Part shown: positions 7,416 to 17,375 of the stretch, piece after piece
How positions within the stretch are numbered: the first letter of the stretch is position 1
Layout: each line of letters opens with the position of its first letter
From: Rhodoferax sp.
Lineage (GTDB): Bacteria > Pseudomonadota > Gammaproteobacteria > Burkholderiales > Burkholderiaceae_C
DNA: 64,000 nucleotides
NCBI RefSeq assembly: GCF_025354435.1
Contig: NZ_JANXMU010000015.1
Coordinates: 1-64,000 of the forward strand
Reading direction: 5' to 3'
Program-made: the position numbers and the translations under genes
Notes under the pieces: model-generated
The model's input: the letters and a program-made list of their open reading frames with translations, nothing else
What the model was told of the DNA's origin: nothing
Databases searched by the model: none

Positions 7416-8327
7416 TTAGTCTGAAAGGGTGGCCTCAGCGGCTTGCGTCAATGCGACACTCAGGGTGTCCAACACTTCAGACTGCAGGTTCCAGCAGTGC
7501 CAGAACAGCTGGATGTGCAAGGCCTGGCTGGGGGCCAGGTGCACCAGGGCACCGCTGTCGATCAGGCTGCGGGCCAGCAGCTCGGGCACCACGCTGACAC
7601 CCCAACCGGCCAGCACCGCCCGCACCTGGCCTTCGGAGCTGGGCACAAACAACTGTCGCAACGACACCCGCTTCAGGCCAAACGCCTGGCTGACGAATTC
7701 GCGCTGCATGTCGTCCTTGCGGTTAAAGGCCACAAACGGCACGCTGCGAAAGTTGTGCGCCGTCAGGCCATGCGGCAGGTGCTGGCGGGCATAGGCGGCC
7801 TGGGCCACGGCCACGTAGCGCATGGCACCCAGCGGCACTACCTTACAGCCGCGCAAGGCCTGCTTCAGCGTGGTGACGCAGCCCATCACCTGGCCTTCGC
7901 GCAGCCATTCCTGGGTGAAGTCCTGGTCGTCGGTGATGATTTCCAGCGGTAGGCCCTGGGCCACTACGGCCTGCAGCGCGCCCATGGCCCAGGTGGCGAT
8001 GCTGTCGGCGTTGATGGCAATCGACACCCGCTCTTCGTCGCGTGCGCCGCCCATGGCGCTGGGCGCCAGCTCCTGCATGTCGCGCTCCAGGTCGGCGCGC
8101 AGCAGGCGCAACTGCTTGGTGTGCTTGATCAGCAAATGCCCCGCCGCCGTGGGTTTGAGCGGGCGGCTGCGTACCACCAGCACCGTGCCCGCCTGCGCCT
8201 CCAGCGAGCGCAGGCGCTGCGACACCGCCGACTGGGTGATGTTGAGCCGCTGGGCCGCCCTCTCGAAACCGCCCTCTTCGACGATGGCGGCAAGGCATTC
8301 AAGGGCGTCGGGATCAAAGGTGCTCAT
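7416..8327 (-). CDS. argP: LysR-family regulator, ArgP type
   Basis: A 303-aa LysR regulator of the ArgP/IciA subgroup, recognisable from LECLAAIVEEGGFERAAQRL and the HTH ITQSAVSQRLRSLE. The ATG at 8327 is used; the codon three bases upstream is GTG. In other bacteria ArgP responds to lysine/arginine and controls the exporter ArgO/LysE and amino-acid genes. Here it lies 9 nt downstream of dadA on the same strand, not beside an exporter, suggesting co-transcription with D-amino-acid catabolism. Confidence 0.85.
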   Translation of the reverse strand: MSTFDPDALECLAAIVEEGGFERAAQRLNITQSAVSQRLRSLEAQAGTVLVVRSRPLKPTAAGHLLIKHTKQLRLLRADLERDMQELAPSAMGGARDEERVSIAINADSIATWAMGALQAVVAQGLPLEIITDDQDFTQEWLREGQVMGCVTTLKQALRGCKVVPLGAMRYVAVAQAAYARQHLPHGLTAHNFRSVPFVAFNRKDDMQREFVSQAFGLKRVSLRQLFVPSSEGQVRAVLAGWGVSVVPELLARSLIDSGALVHLAPSQALHIQLFWHCWNLQSEVLDTLSVALTQAAEATLSD

Positions 8328-8336
8328 CACCGGAAT

Positions 8337-9620
8337 TTACCCGGTGTTGCGCATCCCGCTAAATCCGTTGCCATAACGGGCCAAAGTGAGGCCTTCCATG
8401 CTGATCTCCGGCGTGCGTTTGGACAGCACATCGGCCATCACCCGGCCGGTGCCGGCGGCCATGGTCCAGCCCAACGTGCCGTGGCCGGTGGACAGGTGCA
8501 GGTTGGGGTAGGGCGTGCCGCCCAGTACGGGCGTGCCGTCGGGGGTCATCGGGCGCAGGCCGGTCCAGAAAGTGGCTTTGGAGGTGTCGCCGCCTTGGGG
8601 GAACAGGTCGGTAACCACGTGGTTCAGGGTGTTGCGGCGCTCCTCGTGCAGCTCCAGGCTGTAGCCCGCCAGCTCGGCCGTACCGCCCACGCGGATGCGG
8701 TCGCCCAGGCGCGTGACGGCCACCTTGTGGGTTTCGTCCATCACGGTTGATTCGGGCGCGCAGGCGGCGTTGGTGATGGGCACGGTGATCGAATAGCCCT
8801 TGACCGGGTACACCGGTAGGTTGAAACCCAGCGGTTTGAGCAGGATGGGCGAATAGCTGCCCAATGCGACCAAATAGTTGTCGGCGGTGAGCAGGCCCGC
8901 GCTGGTATGCACACCGGTGATCTGCTTGCCGTCGGCGGCGATGCGGTCAATCTGCACGCCGTAGCGGAACTCCACGCCCAGCGCCTCGGCCATTTTGGCC
9001 AGGGCGTTGGTGAACTTGAAGCAGTCGCCGGTTTCATCGCCCGGCAGGCGCAGCGCGCCCACAAACTTCTCTTTCACCAACGCCAGCGCGGGCTCGTACT
9101 GCAGGTAGGCCTCGCGGTCCAGCAACTGAAACGGCACTTTGTACTGCTTCAGGATGTCGATGTCTTTGGCCGTGCCGTCGAGCTGCTTCTGGGTGCGGAA
9201 CAGCTGCAGCGTGCCCTGGCTGCGGTCGTCGTAGGCTATTGCCGTGTCGGCGCGCAGCTGCACCAGGCAGTCGCGGCTGTACTCGGCCAGCCGCACCATG
9301 CGGCCCTTGTTGGTTTGGTAGCGCGCCTCGGTGCAATTGCGCAGCATCTGCGCGCCCCAGCGCCACATGGCGGGGTCGAGCAGCGGGCGGATCACCAGCG
9401 GGCTGTGGTGCATCATCATCCACTGGATGGCCTTGAGCGGCACGCCCGGACCGGCCCAGGGCGATGAGTAGCCGGGCGACACCTCGCCCGCATTGCCAAA
9501 GCTGGTTTCCAGCGCGGGGCCGGGCTGGCGGTCGATGACCGTCACCTGGTGGCCCGCCTTGGCCAGGTAATACGCCGTGCAGGTGCCAATCACCCCGCTG
9601 CCCAAGATCAATACTTTCAT
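8337..9620 (-). CDS. dadA: D-amino acid dehydrogenase small subunit
   Basis: A 427-aa flavoprotein that oxidatively deaminates D-amino acids (chiefly D-alanine) to 2-oxo acids, feeding electrons to the respiratory chain from the inner membrane face. The N-terminal dinucleotide motif is [14 protein letters not shown], followed by [20 protein letters not shown], and the C-terminus has the DAO signature [15 protein letters not shown]. Length matches DadA. It is transcribed together with the ArgP gene. No dadX racemase is adjacent. Confidence 0.92.
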   Translation of the reverse strand: MKVLILGSGVIGTCTAYYLAKAGHQVTVIDRQPGPALETSFGNAGEVSPGYSSPWAGPGVPLKAIQWMMMHHSPLVIRPLLDPAMWRWGAQMLRNCTEARYQTNKGRMVRLAEYSRDCLVQLRADTAIAYDDRSQGTLQLFRTQKQLDGTAKDIDILKQYKVPFQLLDREAYLQYEPALALVKEKFVGALRLPGDETGDCFKFTNALAKMAEALGVEFRYGVQIDRIAADGKQITGVHTSAGLLTADNYLVALGSYSPILLKPLGFNLPVYPVKGYSITVPITNAACAPESTVMDETHKVAVTRLGDRIRVGGTAELAGYSLELHEERRNTLNHVVTDLFPQGGDTSKATFWTGLRPMTPDGTPVLGGTPYPNLHLSTGHGTLGWTMAAGTGRVMADVLSKRTPEISMEGLTLARYGNGFSGMRNTG

Positions 9621-9840
9621 GCGCCACTCCCTGACTCAAAAGCCGTAACAAGCTGCAATATAAGTTGGTCTAATTTATTAAGCCATGGGTTATTAGAAAC
9701 TCTAATTCAGAATTAGGGTGGGTTGTCTGGCACAGCGGCTGCCACCGCCATGGAGCATTTAAACGGAATAGCCCCCTTGCGCTGATAGGACAAGCGTGAG
9801 CAGCTACTCTATGCATAGCAAAAAAATCAGGAGACACCCC

Positions 9841-11292
9841 ATGCCCACCATTTCCCTTCTCATCCACAGCCAGGCCGCCGCCGCATCCAATGGCGCGACC
9901 TTCGAGCGCCGCAACCCGCTGGACGGCACGGTGGCCACCACCGCCCCCGCCGCCACGGTGCAGGATGCCATTGCCGCCGTGGAAGCCGCCGCTGCCGCCT
10001 TTCCCGCCTGGTCGGCCACCGGGCCGGGCCAGCGCCGCGCCCTGCTGACCAAAGCCGCCCACGCGCTGGAAGCCAAAGCCCCCGCCTTCATCGCCGCCAT
10101 GGCCGCGGAAACCGGGGCTTCGGCGATGTGGGCCGGGTTCAACGTGCACCTGGCCGCAGGCACGTTGCTGGAGGCCGCATCCTTGACCACGCAGATCAAC
10201 GGCGAGGTGATTCCGTCCGACGTACCCGGCAACCTGTCCATGGGCGTGCGCCAGGCGGCAGGCGTGGTGCTGGGCATGGCCCCGTGGAACGCGCCGGTGA
10301 TTTTGGGCGTGCGCGCCATCGCCGTGCCGCTGGCCTGTGGCAACACCGTGGTGCTCAAGGGCTCGGAGCTCTGCCCCGCCACCCACGGCCTGATCATCGA
10401 GGCATTGCAGGAAGCCGGGTTGCCGCCAGGCGTGGTCAACTTCATCACCAACGCCCCGGCCGATGCCGCCGCCGTGGTCGAGGCCATGGTGGCCCACCCG
10501 GCGGTGCGCCGCGTCAACTTTACCGGCTCCACCCACGTGGGCAAAATCATGGCCGCTACCTGCGCCAAGTACCTGAAGCCGGTGGTGCTGGAGCTGGGCG
10601 GCAAAGCCCCGCTGCTGGTGCTGGACGATGCCGATCTGGAAGCCGCCGTGAATGCCGCCGCCTTCGGGGCTTTTGCCAATTCCGGCCAGATCTGCATGTC
10701 TACCGAGCGCATCATCGTGGATGCTAGGGTGGCCGATGCCTTCGTGGCCCTGCTCGCCGCCAAAGCCGCCAGCCTACCCCTGGGCGACCCGCGCCAAGGT
10801 CCCGTCGTGCTGGGCTCGGTGGTGGACATGGCCACCGTGCAGCGCTGCAACGCGCTGATCGATGACGCGCTGGCAAAGGGCGCAAAGTTGCTGTGCGGCG
10901 GCAAGGCCGACAGCACGCTGATGCCCGCCACCCTGCTGGACCACGTCACGCCCGCCATGCGCATCTACAGCGACGAATCCTTCGGCCCGGTCAAAGGCAT
11001 CGTGCGGGTCGTTGGTGTGGAAGAAGCCGTGGCCTGCGCCAATGACAACGCCTATGGCCTGTCGAGCGCCGTGTTTGGCCGCGACATCGCCCGCGCGCTG
11101 CAGGTGGCCGGGCGCATCCAGTCCGGCATTTGCCACATCAACGGCCCCACGGTGCACGACGAACCGCAAATGCCGTTTGGCGGAGTCAAAGGCAGCGGCA
11201 TCGGCAGCTTTGGGGGCAGGGCCGGCATTGAGGCCTTTACCGACCTGCGCTGGATCACCGTGCAAACCACGCCCCGGCACTATCCGTTTTAA
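9841..11292 (+). CDS. Aldehyde dehydrogenase (salicylaldehyde/vanillin dehydrogenase-like)
   Basis: A 483-aa NAD(P)-dependent aldehyde dehydrogenase. The catalytic Cys285 lies in SGQICMS and the general base Glu251 in LELGGKAP; the cofactor motif FTGSTHVGK is present. The ATG at 9841 follows AGGAGA; an earlier in-frame start would add 15 unrelated residues. Overall sequence (MAPWNAPVILGVRAIAVPLA, CHINGPTVHDEPQMPFGGVK) resembles aromatic aldehyde dehydrogenases. No pathway partners are nearby, so the substrate stays open. Confidence 0.88.
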   Translation: MPTISLLIHSQAAAASNGATFERRNPLDGTVATTAPAATVQDAIAAVEAAAAAFPAWSATGPGQRRALLTKAAHALEAKAPAFIAAMAAETGASAMWAGFNVHLAAGTLLEAASLTTQINGEVIPSDVPGNLSMGVRQAAGVVLGMAPWNAPVILGVRAIAVPLACGNTVVLKGSELCPATHGLIIEALQEAGLPPGVVNFITNAPADAAAVVEAMVAHPAVRRVNFTGSTHVGKIMAATCAKYLKPVVLELGGKAPLLVLDDADLEAAVNAAAFGAFANSGQICMSTERIIVDARVADAFVALLAAKAASLPLGDPRQGPVVLGSVVDMATVQRCNALIDDALAKGAKLLCGGKADSTLMPATLLDHVTPAMRIYSDESFGPVKGIVRVVGVEEAVACANDNAYGLSSAVFGRDIARALQVAGRIQSGICHINGPTVHDEPQMPFGGVKGSGIGSFGGRAGIEAFTDLRWITVQTTPRHYPF

Positions 11293-11307
11293 AAATATGA
11301 GTTTTTA

Positions 11308-11357
11308 GGCCTCTAGCGCAATGGCTACCTACGCTAGTAGCTATTTATTCAATAGCA
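11308..11357. repeat. Dispersed TAGC repeat, copy 4
   Basis: Contains GGCCTCTAGCGCAATGGCTA, then CCTACGCTAGTAGCTATTTA. The arms CTAGCG and CGCTAG are palindromic. It lies between the aldehyde dehydrogenase and murU. Confidence 0.8.
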
Positions 11358-11393
11358 CACTGGATTGCATGGGTCCCACCGATAATCTTATCT

Positions 11394-12104
11394 ATGCCTG
11401 CCCATCCACCGATTGACCACGCCCTGATCCTCGCCGCCGGACGCGGCGAGCGCATGCGCCCGCTGACCGACCACACACCCAAGCCGCTGCTGGTAGTCAA
11501 AGGCAAACCGCTGATCGTCTGGCACCTGGAAGCCCTGGCAGCCGCCGGGGTGCGCCACATCGCCATCAACACCGCCTGGCTGGAAGATGCCATTCCCGCC
11601 GCCCTGGGCGACGGCTCCCGCTGGGGCCTGCACATCACCTATTCCCAGGAAGGCCGCGACCACAGTGGCGCGCTGGAAACCGCGGGCGGCATCAAGAAGG
11701 CCCTACCGCTGCTGGGCGATGCCTTCTGGCTGGTGGCGGGCGATATCTACGCACCCAGCTTTGCCTTCGATGCCAGCGCCGCCGTCGACTTTGCCCACAG
11801 CGATGCGCTGGCCCACCTGTGGATGGTGCCCAACCCGCACTACCACCCGCAGGGCGACTTCGGCATTACCGCCAACGGCCTGGGGCTGGACGGCCCCGGC
11901 CCGGACGGCCAGCGCCTCACCTACAGCAGCCTGGCCCTGGTGCGCGCCGAGTTGTGCCGCCATCTGCCCTTGGGCCAAAAAGCCGCGCTGGGCCCGCTGC
12001 TGTTTGACGGCATCCGGCAGCAACGCATCACCGCATCCCGTTTTGACGGCCCCTGGCACAACGTGGGCACCCCCGAACAACTTGCCGAACTGAACACACC
12101 ATGA
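11394..12104 (+). CDS. murU: N-acetylmuramate alpha-1-phosphate uridylyltransferase
   Basis: A 236-aa nucleotidyltransferase with the sugar-nucleotide signature LAAGRGERMRPLTDHTPKPL and a C-terminal WHNVGTPEQLAELN. By similarity it is MurU, which makes UDP-MurNAc from MurNAc-1-phosphate in the MurNAc salvage route that bypasses MurA/MurB. Its partner kinase AmgK, usually adjacent, lies about 11 kb away at 22833. The gene overlaps pepP by ATGA, so the two are translationally coupled. Confidence 0.85.
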   Translation: MPAHPPIDHALILAAGRGERMRPLTDHTPKPLLVVKGKPLIVWHLEALAAAGVRHIAINTAWLEDAIPAALGDGSRWGLHITYSQEGRDHSGALETAGGIKKALPLLGDAFWLVAGDIYAPSFAFDASAAVDFAHSDALAHLWMVPNPHYHPQGDFGITANGLGLDGPGPDGQRLTYSSLALVRAELCRHLPLGQKAALGPLLFDGIRQQRITASRFDGPWHNVGTPEQLAELNTP

Positions 12105-13486
12105 CAACCACGATCTACGCCCAACGCCGCGCCCAACTCGCCCAAAAAATCGGCCCCGGCGGCATCGCCATCGTCCCCACCGCGCCCGAGCAGCAGCGCA
12201 ACCGCGACAGCGACTTTCTGTTCCGCGCCGACAGCTATTTCTACTACCTGACCGGCTTCACCGAGCCCAATGCCTGGCTGGTGGTGACCGGTGAAGGCCA
12301 GTCCACGCTGTTTTGCGCGCCCAAAGATATGGAGCGCGAGATCTGGGATGGTTTTAGGCTCGGCCCTGACGCAGCGCCCGCCGCGCTTGCGCTGGATGCT
12401 GCATATTCTGTAGCAGACCTGGACACCCAACTGCCCCGCCTGCTAGAAAACCGCAGCGCTGTCTGGACCCCGTTCGCCACCCACAAAGGGCTGGAAGGCC
12501 GGGTTGACGGCTGGCTGAACAAGGTGCGCGCCCGCGTGCGCTTCGGTGCGCTGTGTCCCGACACGCAGCGCGACCTGTGCAGCGTGCTGGACGAAATGCG
12601 CCTGTTCAAAGACGCAAGTGAACAGGAGACCATGCGCCGCGCCGCGCAAATCAGCGCCGGGGCCCACATCCGCGCCATGCAGCTATCGGCCCGCATGCTG
12701 CGCAACGGTGAAGATGTGTTTGAGTACCACCTGGATGCCGAACTGCTGCACGAATTTCGTCGGCATGGCTCGCAGTACCCGGCCTACGGCAGCATCGTGG
12801 CCGCCGGTGCCAATGCCTGCGTGCTGCACTACCGCGCCGACAAGGCCCCGGTGCGCGACGGCGAGCTGGTGTTGATCGACGCGGGCTGCGAGCTCGACGG
12901 CTATGCCAGCGACATCACCCGCACCTTCCCGGCCAATGGCAAGTTCAGCGGCCCGCAGCGCACCCTGTACGAGCTGGTGCTGGCCAGCCAGGTGGCCGCC
13001 ATCGCCGCCACCAAACCCGGCGCACGCTTCACCGACCCGCACGAGGCCACCGTCAAGGTACTGGCGCAAGGCATGCTGGACGTGGGCCTGCTGGACAAGA
13101 ACAAGGTGGGCACCGTGGACGACGTGATCGCCAGCCGCGCCTACTTTGCCTACTACATGCACCGCACCGGCCACTGGCTGGGCATGGACGTGCACGACTG
13201 CGGCAGCTACGTAGAGCAGGCGGAAGTCGGTGCCGACAGCCAGCGCAAGGACCCGCTGAGCGGTGAAACCATCACCAACCGCCCCAGCCGCATCCTGCAG
13301 CCGGGCATGGTGCTGACCATCGAGCCCGGTATCTACGTGCGCCCCGGCCCGGAAGTGCCCGAAGCCTTCCACAACATCGGCATCCGCATCGAAGACGATG
13401 CCATCGTGACCGCCAGCGGCTGCGAGCTGATCAGCCGAGGCGTGCCGGTCGATCCGGACGAAATCGAGGCGCTGATGCGTGCCTAG
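12101..13486 (+). CDS. pepP: Xaa-Pro aminopeptidase (aminopeptidase P)
   Basis: A 461-aa metallopeptidase removing N-terminal residues before proline. The N-terminal AMP_N domain (RDSDFLFRADSYFYYLTGF) is followed by the pita-bread domain with metal ligands in LIDAGCELDGYASDITRTFP, HRTGHWLGMDVHD, GMVLTIEPGIYV and GIRIEDDAIV. It overlaps the murU stop by 4 nt. Length and motifs fit PepP. Confidence 0.93.
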   Translation: MTTTIYAQRRAQLAQKIGPGGIAIVPTAPEQQRNRDSDFLFRADSYFYYLTGFTEPNAWLVVTGEGQSTLFCAPKDMEREIWDGFRLGPDAAPAALALDAAYSVADLDTQLPRLLENRSAVWTPFATHKGLEGRVDGWLNKVRARVRFGALCPDTQRDLCSVLDEMRLFKDASEQETMRRAAQISAGAHIRAMQLSARMLRNGEDVFEYHLDAELLHEFRRHGSQYPAYGSIVAAGANACVLHYRADKAPVRDGELVLIDAGCELDGYASDITRTFPANGKFSGPQRTLYELVLASQVAAIAATKPGARFTDPHEATVKVLAQGMLDVGLLDKNKVGTVDDVIASRAYFAYYMHRTGHWLGMDVHDCGSYVEQAEVGADSQRKDPLSGETITNRPSRILQPGMVLTIEPGIYVRPGPEVPEAFHNIGIRIEDDAIVTASGCELISRGVPVDPDEIEALMRA

Positions 13487-13507
13487 GCAGGTTTTGCGTG
13501 CCTGGGC

Positions 13508-13786
13508 TATAATGCAGGGTTGGTTAGATCAGTTTCGCCATGAAACTCGTGCGGTGTATCCCAACACACCGCACCACTGGCCATATCCAAGTACCCCGAG
13601 TTTGCCCGCACCTTTGTCACGCTGTGCGGGCCAGAGATTCAAAGTACTTGGCCGCAGATACCCCCACCGGGTGCTGCGCACGACCTGCCTCCTGTGCAAT
13701 TTCATCGGAAGTGCGTCATAAAAATAACGCAGTGTGACAACACGCATTTCTGGCTACCCATAAGTAAGGGAGCCTGGTTTCCCATC
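13508..13786 (+). ncRNA. Long structured 5' leader upstream of the 78-aa gene and infA
   Basis: A TATAAT box at 13508-13513 suggests transcription from about 13520, leaving a leader of about 265 nt. It carries three perfect stems: GTGCGGTGT with ACACCGCAC (13549-13574), CCAAGTAC with GTACTTGG (13587-13594 and 13644-13651), and, nested inside the second, GCCCGCAC with GTGCGGGC (13604-13631). The start of the leader (GATCAGTTTCGC) resembles the leaders of the two RRM genes at 30.6 and 31.2 kb. A regulatory, possibly cold-responsive leader RNA is inferred. Confidence 0.5.
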
Positions 13787-14023
13787 ATGAACAAAAACAA
13801 CAATTCCATTGCCGCTGGCAAATATCTCTTGTCTCCGCTCACCCGTGAATGTGCCGATGGCCGCTTTGGTGCCTCGGTTTCTATCCAAAATGGCTCGCAT
13901 GACCGCGTGATGCGTTTCATCGGTCTGTTCGACGACGCTGCAACCGCGACACAATACGCGGTTGAGCAAGGTTTGCAGTGGGTGCGCGCGCGCCACTCCA
14001 ACCCTAGCGCCGCACACGCTTAG
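13787..14023 (+). CDS. Small hypothetical protein (78 aa) preceding IF-1
   Basis: A 78-aa basic protein with no signal peptide and no recognised family. The ATG at 13787 is chosen because the open frame upstream lies in the structured leader. Central sequence GRFGASVSIQNGSHDRVMRF followed by a helix (ATATQYAVEQGLQWVRAR) suggests a compact alpha/beta fold. It sits 43 nt upstream of an IF-1 gene and shares its leader, so a role linked to translation or stress is a guess from context only. Confidence 0.7.
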   Translation: MNKNNNSIAAGKYLLSPLTRECADGRFGASVSIQNGSHDRVMRFIGLFDDAATATQYAVEQGLQWVRARHSNPSAAHA

Positions 14024-14066
14024 AAGTTAGTAATTTACATACCGTCTACCCTCAAGGAATTTACGA

Positions 14067-14318
14067 ATGGCAAAAGAAGAACTGATCGAAATGAAGGGCC
14101 TTGTGTCCGAAGTGCTGCCCGACTCGCGTTTTCGCGTGACTCTGGAAAACGGCCACGTCCTGATCGCCTACACCGCGGGCAAGATGCGCAAGAACCACAT
14201 CCGCATTCTGGCGGGCGACCATGTATCCCTGGAACTGTCGCCCTACGACCTGTCCAAGGGCCGCATCACGTTCCGCCACATTGCGGGCCGCGCGCCAACC
14301 TCCACCCGTTTCGCGTAA
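14067..14318 (+). CDS. infA: Translation initiation factor IF-1
   Basis: An 83-aa IF-1 with the S1-like OB fold ([20 protein letters not shown], then [20 protein letters not shown]) ending in [13 protein letters not shown]. It binds the 30S A site during initiation. A tail of about a dozen residues ([13 protein letters not shown]) extends beyond the usual 72-residue end. It is not in a ribosomal protein operon but follows the structured leader and 78-aa gene, consistent with the second, accessory infA copy found in many beta-proteobacteria. Confidence 0.93.
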   Translation: MAKEELIEMKGLVSEVLPDSRFRVTLENGHVLIAYTAGKMRKNHIRILAGDHVSLELSPYDLSKGRITFRHIAGRAPTSTRFA

Positions 14319-14438
14319 TCGGCGCGTAAGCAAAACCCCGTACGGGAACCGCCCTTGGGCGGACCCTACAATCGCAGTCCCTTTGACACAGTGACTGCCC
14401 GGCGCATTTCGGTCGGCGGCCATGGCAGGAGACGCCAG

Positions 14439-16772
14439 ATGAGCAACCCCACGGCTAACGCCGAAGAAAAACGCGCCGCGCTGCGCCGCGCTGCCCTCGA
14501 ATACCACGAGTTCCCCACGCCCGGCAAAATTGCCATCGCGGCGACCAAACAGCTGGTCAACCAGCACGACTTGGCCCTGGCTTATTCGCCCGGTGTGGCC
14601 GCGCCGTGCGAAGAAATCGTCAAAGACCCCAACAACGCCTTCAAATACACCAGCCGGGGCAACCTGGTCGCGGTGATCACCAACGGCACCGCCGTGCTGG
14701 GCCTGGGCGATATCGGCCCGCTGGCCTCTAAGCCGGTGATGGAGGGTAAGGGCGTGCTGTTTAAGAAGTTTGCAGGCATCGACGTGTTCGACCTAGAAAT
14801 CGACGAAAAGCACGACCTCGACAAACTGGTGGACATCATTGCCTCGCTGGAGCCCACCTTCGGCGGCATCAACCTGGAAGACATCAAGGCCCCGGACTGC
14901 TTCTACGTCGAGCGCAAGCTGCGCGAACGCATGAAGATCCCGGTCTTCCATGACGACCAGCACGGCACGGCGATTTGCGTCGGCGCGGCGATTCTGAACG
15001 GCCTGAAAGTCGTCGGCAAAGACCCCAAGACCGTCAAGCTGGTCACCTCCGGTGCAGGCGCAGCGGCCCTGGCCTGCCTGGGCCTGCTGGTCAAGCTGGG
15101 CATCCCGCGCGAAAACATCTATGTCACCGACCTAGCCGGTGTGGTCTATGAAGGCCGCACCGAGCTGATGGACGAAGACAAGATCGTCTACGCCCAAAAT
15201 ACCACCGCCCGCACTCTGGGCGAAATCATCGAAGGCGCGGACGTGTTCCTCGGTCTGTCGGCAGGCGGCGTGCTGAAAAAAGACATGGTGGCCAAAATGG
15301 CCGCCAAGCCCTTGATCATGGCGCTGGCCAACCCAAATCCCGAGATCTCGCCCGAAGACGTGAAGTCCGTGCGCAGCGATGCCATCATCGCTACGGGCCG
15401 CACCGACTACCCGAATCAGGTCAATAACGTCCTGTGCTTCCCCTACATCTTCCGCGGTGCACTGGATGCGGGTGCGTCCACCATCACGTTGGAGATGGAA
15501 ATTGCCGCGGTGCACGCCATTGCCGAGCTAGCCCAGGCCGAGCAAAGCGAAGTGGTGGCCGCCGCCTACGCCGGTGAGCAACTGGCGTTTGGCCCCGAAT
15601 ACATCATCCCCAAGCCGTTCGATCCGCGCCTGATGATGAAGATCGCCCCGGCCGTGGCCCAGGCCGCCGCCGACAGCGGTGTGGCCCTGCGCCCCATCAC
15701 CGACATGGATGCCTACCGCACCCGCCTGCAAAACTTCGTCTACGCCTCGGGCACGACGATGAAGCCGATCTACGATGCCGCCAAAAACGCCGTCAAAAAA
15801 CGCGTCTGCTACGCCGAGGGCGAAGAAGAACGCGTGCTGCGCGCCACCCAGATCGTGGTGGACGAAGGTCTGGCACGTCCTACGCTGATCGGTCGCCCCA
15901 GCGTCATCGCCGAGCGCATCAAGAAGTTTGGCCTGCGCCTGCGCGAAGAGCTGGACTACGACGTCGTCAACGTCGAGCAAGACCACCGCTACCGCGATTT
16001 CTGGCAAACCTACCACCGCATGACCGAACGCAAGGGTGTCACGGCGCAAATGGCCAAGATCGAAATGCGCCGCCGTTTGACGCTGATTGGCGGTATGTTG
16101 CTGCACAAAGGCGAAGTCGACGGCATGATCTGCGGCACCTGGGGCCACACCTCCATCCACCTGCACTACATCGACCAGGTGATCGGCAAGCGCGCGGGTG
16201 GCTGCTCCAGCACCCCGCAAGACGTGCCCATCTACGCCTGCATGAACGGCCTGATGCTGCCGGGCCGCCAGGTTTTCCTGGTCGACACCCACGTCAACTA
16301 CGACCCTACAGCCGAAGAACTGACCGAAATCACCGTCATGGCCGCCGAAGAAATGATGCGCTTTGGCATCAAGCCCAAGGCGGCGTTGCTATCGCACAGC
16401 AATTACGGCCAAAGCAACCAGCCCAGCGCCGTCAAAATGCGCCGCGTGCTGGAACTGCTGCAAACCGAAGCGCCTTGGCTGGAAGTCGATGGCGAAATGC
16501 ACGGCGACATCGCGCTCGACGGTGCTGCACGCGCTGCCACGATGCCCAATAGCCCCCTGGTTGGTGACGCAAATTTGCTGGTGTTCCCTAATATCGACGC
16601 GGCCAACATCGCCTACAACCTGCTGAAGACAGCAGCGGGCGGCAATATTGCGATTGGCCCGGTGCTGCTGGGTGCTGCAAAACCTGTACACATTCTGACT
16701 GCCAGCACGACAGTGCGAAGAATTGTAAACATGACGGCCTTGACGGTCGCCGATGCCAACGTGGTGCGATAA
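14439..16772 (+). CDS. maeB: NADP-dependent malic enzyme with phosphotransacetylase-like domain
   Basis: A 777-aa hybrid malic enzyme converting malate to pyruvate and CO2 with NADP reduction. The N-terminal malic domains carry [23 protein letters not shown] and the cofactor loop [15 protein letters not shown]; the C-terminal part from about residue 440 is a phosphate acetyl/butyryltransferase-like domain thought to be regulatory ([20 protein letters not shown]). The ATG at 14439 follows AGGAGA; an in-frame codon at 14355 would add 28 unrelated residues. A strong terminator follows. Confidence 0.93.
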   Translation: MSNPTANAEEKRAALRRAALEYHEFPTPGKIAIAATKQLVNQHDLALAYSPGVAAPCEEIVKDPNNAFKYTSRGNLVAVITNGTAVLGLGDIGPLASKPVMEGKGVLFKKFAGIDVFDLEIDEKHDLDKLVDIIASLEPTFGGINLEDIKAPDCFYVERKLRERMKIPVFHDDQHGTAICVGAAILNGLKVVGKDPKTVKLVTSGAGAAALACLGLLVKLGIPRENIYVTDLAGVVYEGRTELMDEDKIVYAQNTTARTLGEIIEGADVFLGLSAGGVLKKDMVAKMAAKPLIMALANPNPEISPEDVKSVRSDAIIATGRTDYPNQVNNVLCFPYIFRGALDAGASTITLEMEIAAVHAIAELAQAEQSEVVAAAYAGEQLAFGPEYIIPKPFDPRLMMKIAPAVAQAAADSGVALRPITDMDAYRTRLQNFVYASGTTMKPIYDAAKNAVKKRVCYAEGEEERVLRATQIVVDEGLARPTLIGRPSVIAERIKKFGLRLREELDYDVVNVEQDHRYRDFWQTYHRMTERKGVTAQMAKIEMRRRLTLIGGMLLHKGEVDGMICGTWGHTSIHLHYIDQVIGKRAGGCSSTPQDVPIYACMNGLMLPGRQVFLVDTHVNYDPTAEELTEITVMAAEEMMRFGIKPKAALLSHSNYGQSNQPSAVKMRRVLELLQTEAPWLEVDGEMHGDIALDGAARAATMPNSPLVGDANLLVFPNIDAANIAYNLLKTAAGGNIAIGPVLLGAAKPVHILTASTTVRRIVNMTALTVADANVVR

Positions 16773-16821
16773 CACCAAATTCGCCAGCAAGTGCTCACTT
16801 AGTGGGCATGAATGCCCAAGG

Positions 16822-16856
16822 GGCTGCCCAAATTTTGGGCAGCCTCTTGCTTTTTT
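16822..16856 (+). terminator. Rho-independent terminator after maeB
   Basis: Perfect 11-bp stem GGCTGCCCAAA / TTTGGGCAGCC with one unpaired base, followed by TCTTGCTTTTTT. Confidence 0.85.
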
Positions 16857-16928
16857 GGGGCACATACGGCACACTAGCGCCTTGAAATTACCGGGTTAAC
16901 CCGAGGTTCTCCAAAGGTGCATTCCCCC

Positions 16929-17333
16929 ATGGTCCAAGCGATAAAAAACACAGCTCGCAAGCATATTTGCGCCGTGGCAATGTTGGTTGGATCGGTTTTA
17001 TGCACCACATTGGGGTATGCCAAGGCACCCAATCCCATCGGCGGCCTGGAAACCATCCAACTCGCCCAGCTTCCCCCTCAAGGCCGTGTGACCTACCAGC
17101 TTATCCAGCAAGGTGGGCCATTTCCTTTTGACAAGGATGGTGTGGTGTTTGGGAACCGTGAACGAATTTTGCCATCACAACAACGCGGGTATTACCGCGA
17201 ATACACCGTGAAAACGGCGGGTGCTGGCAACCGAGGGGCCAAACGCATTGTGTGCGGTGGCCCGCCAAGAGCACCAGATGCTTGTTTTTATACCAGCGAC
17301 CACTACGCGAGTTTTCGCCACATCGTCGAATAA
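16929..17333 (+). CDS. Secreted guanine-specific ribonuclease, barnase (N1/T1) family
   Basis: A 134-aa RNase with an N-terminal signal peptide (basic start, then CAVAMLVGSVLCTTLGYA; cleavage near residue 31). The microbial ribonuclease fold is clear: GGPFPFDKDGVVFGNRERIL, then GYYREYTVKT and GAKRIVCGG. Catalytic residues corresponding to barnase Glu73, Arg83/Arg87 and His102 are visible as Glu91, Arg102/Arg106 and His125. Cys109 and Cys119 could form a disulfide. The ATG at 16929 is preferred over the GTG at 16917. Its inhibitor is encoded 42 nt downstream. Confidence 0.9.
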   Translation: MVQAIKNTARKHICAVAMLVGSVLCTTLGYAKAPNPIGGLETIQLAQLPPQGRVTYQLIQQGGPFPFDKDGVVFGNRERILPSQQRGYYREYTVKTAGAGNRGAKRIVCGGPPRAPDACFYTSDHYASFRHIVE

Positions 17334-17375
17334 CCGTGTTAGCGCTGGTTCCACAGAATTTTGAAATCGGGGTAC

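Noticed and set aside
13540-13737. 65-codon frame inside the leader upstream of the 78-aa gene
   Set aside because: It spans the perfect RNA stems, has no ribosome site and an unlikely composition; structured RNA explains the region better.
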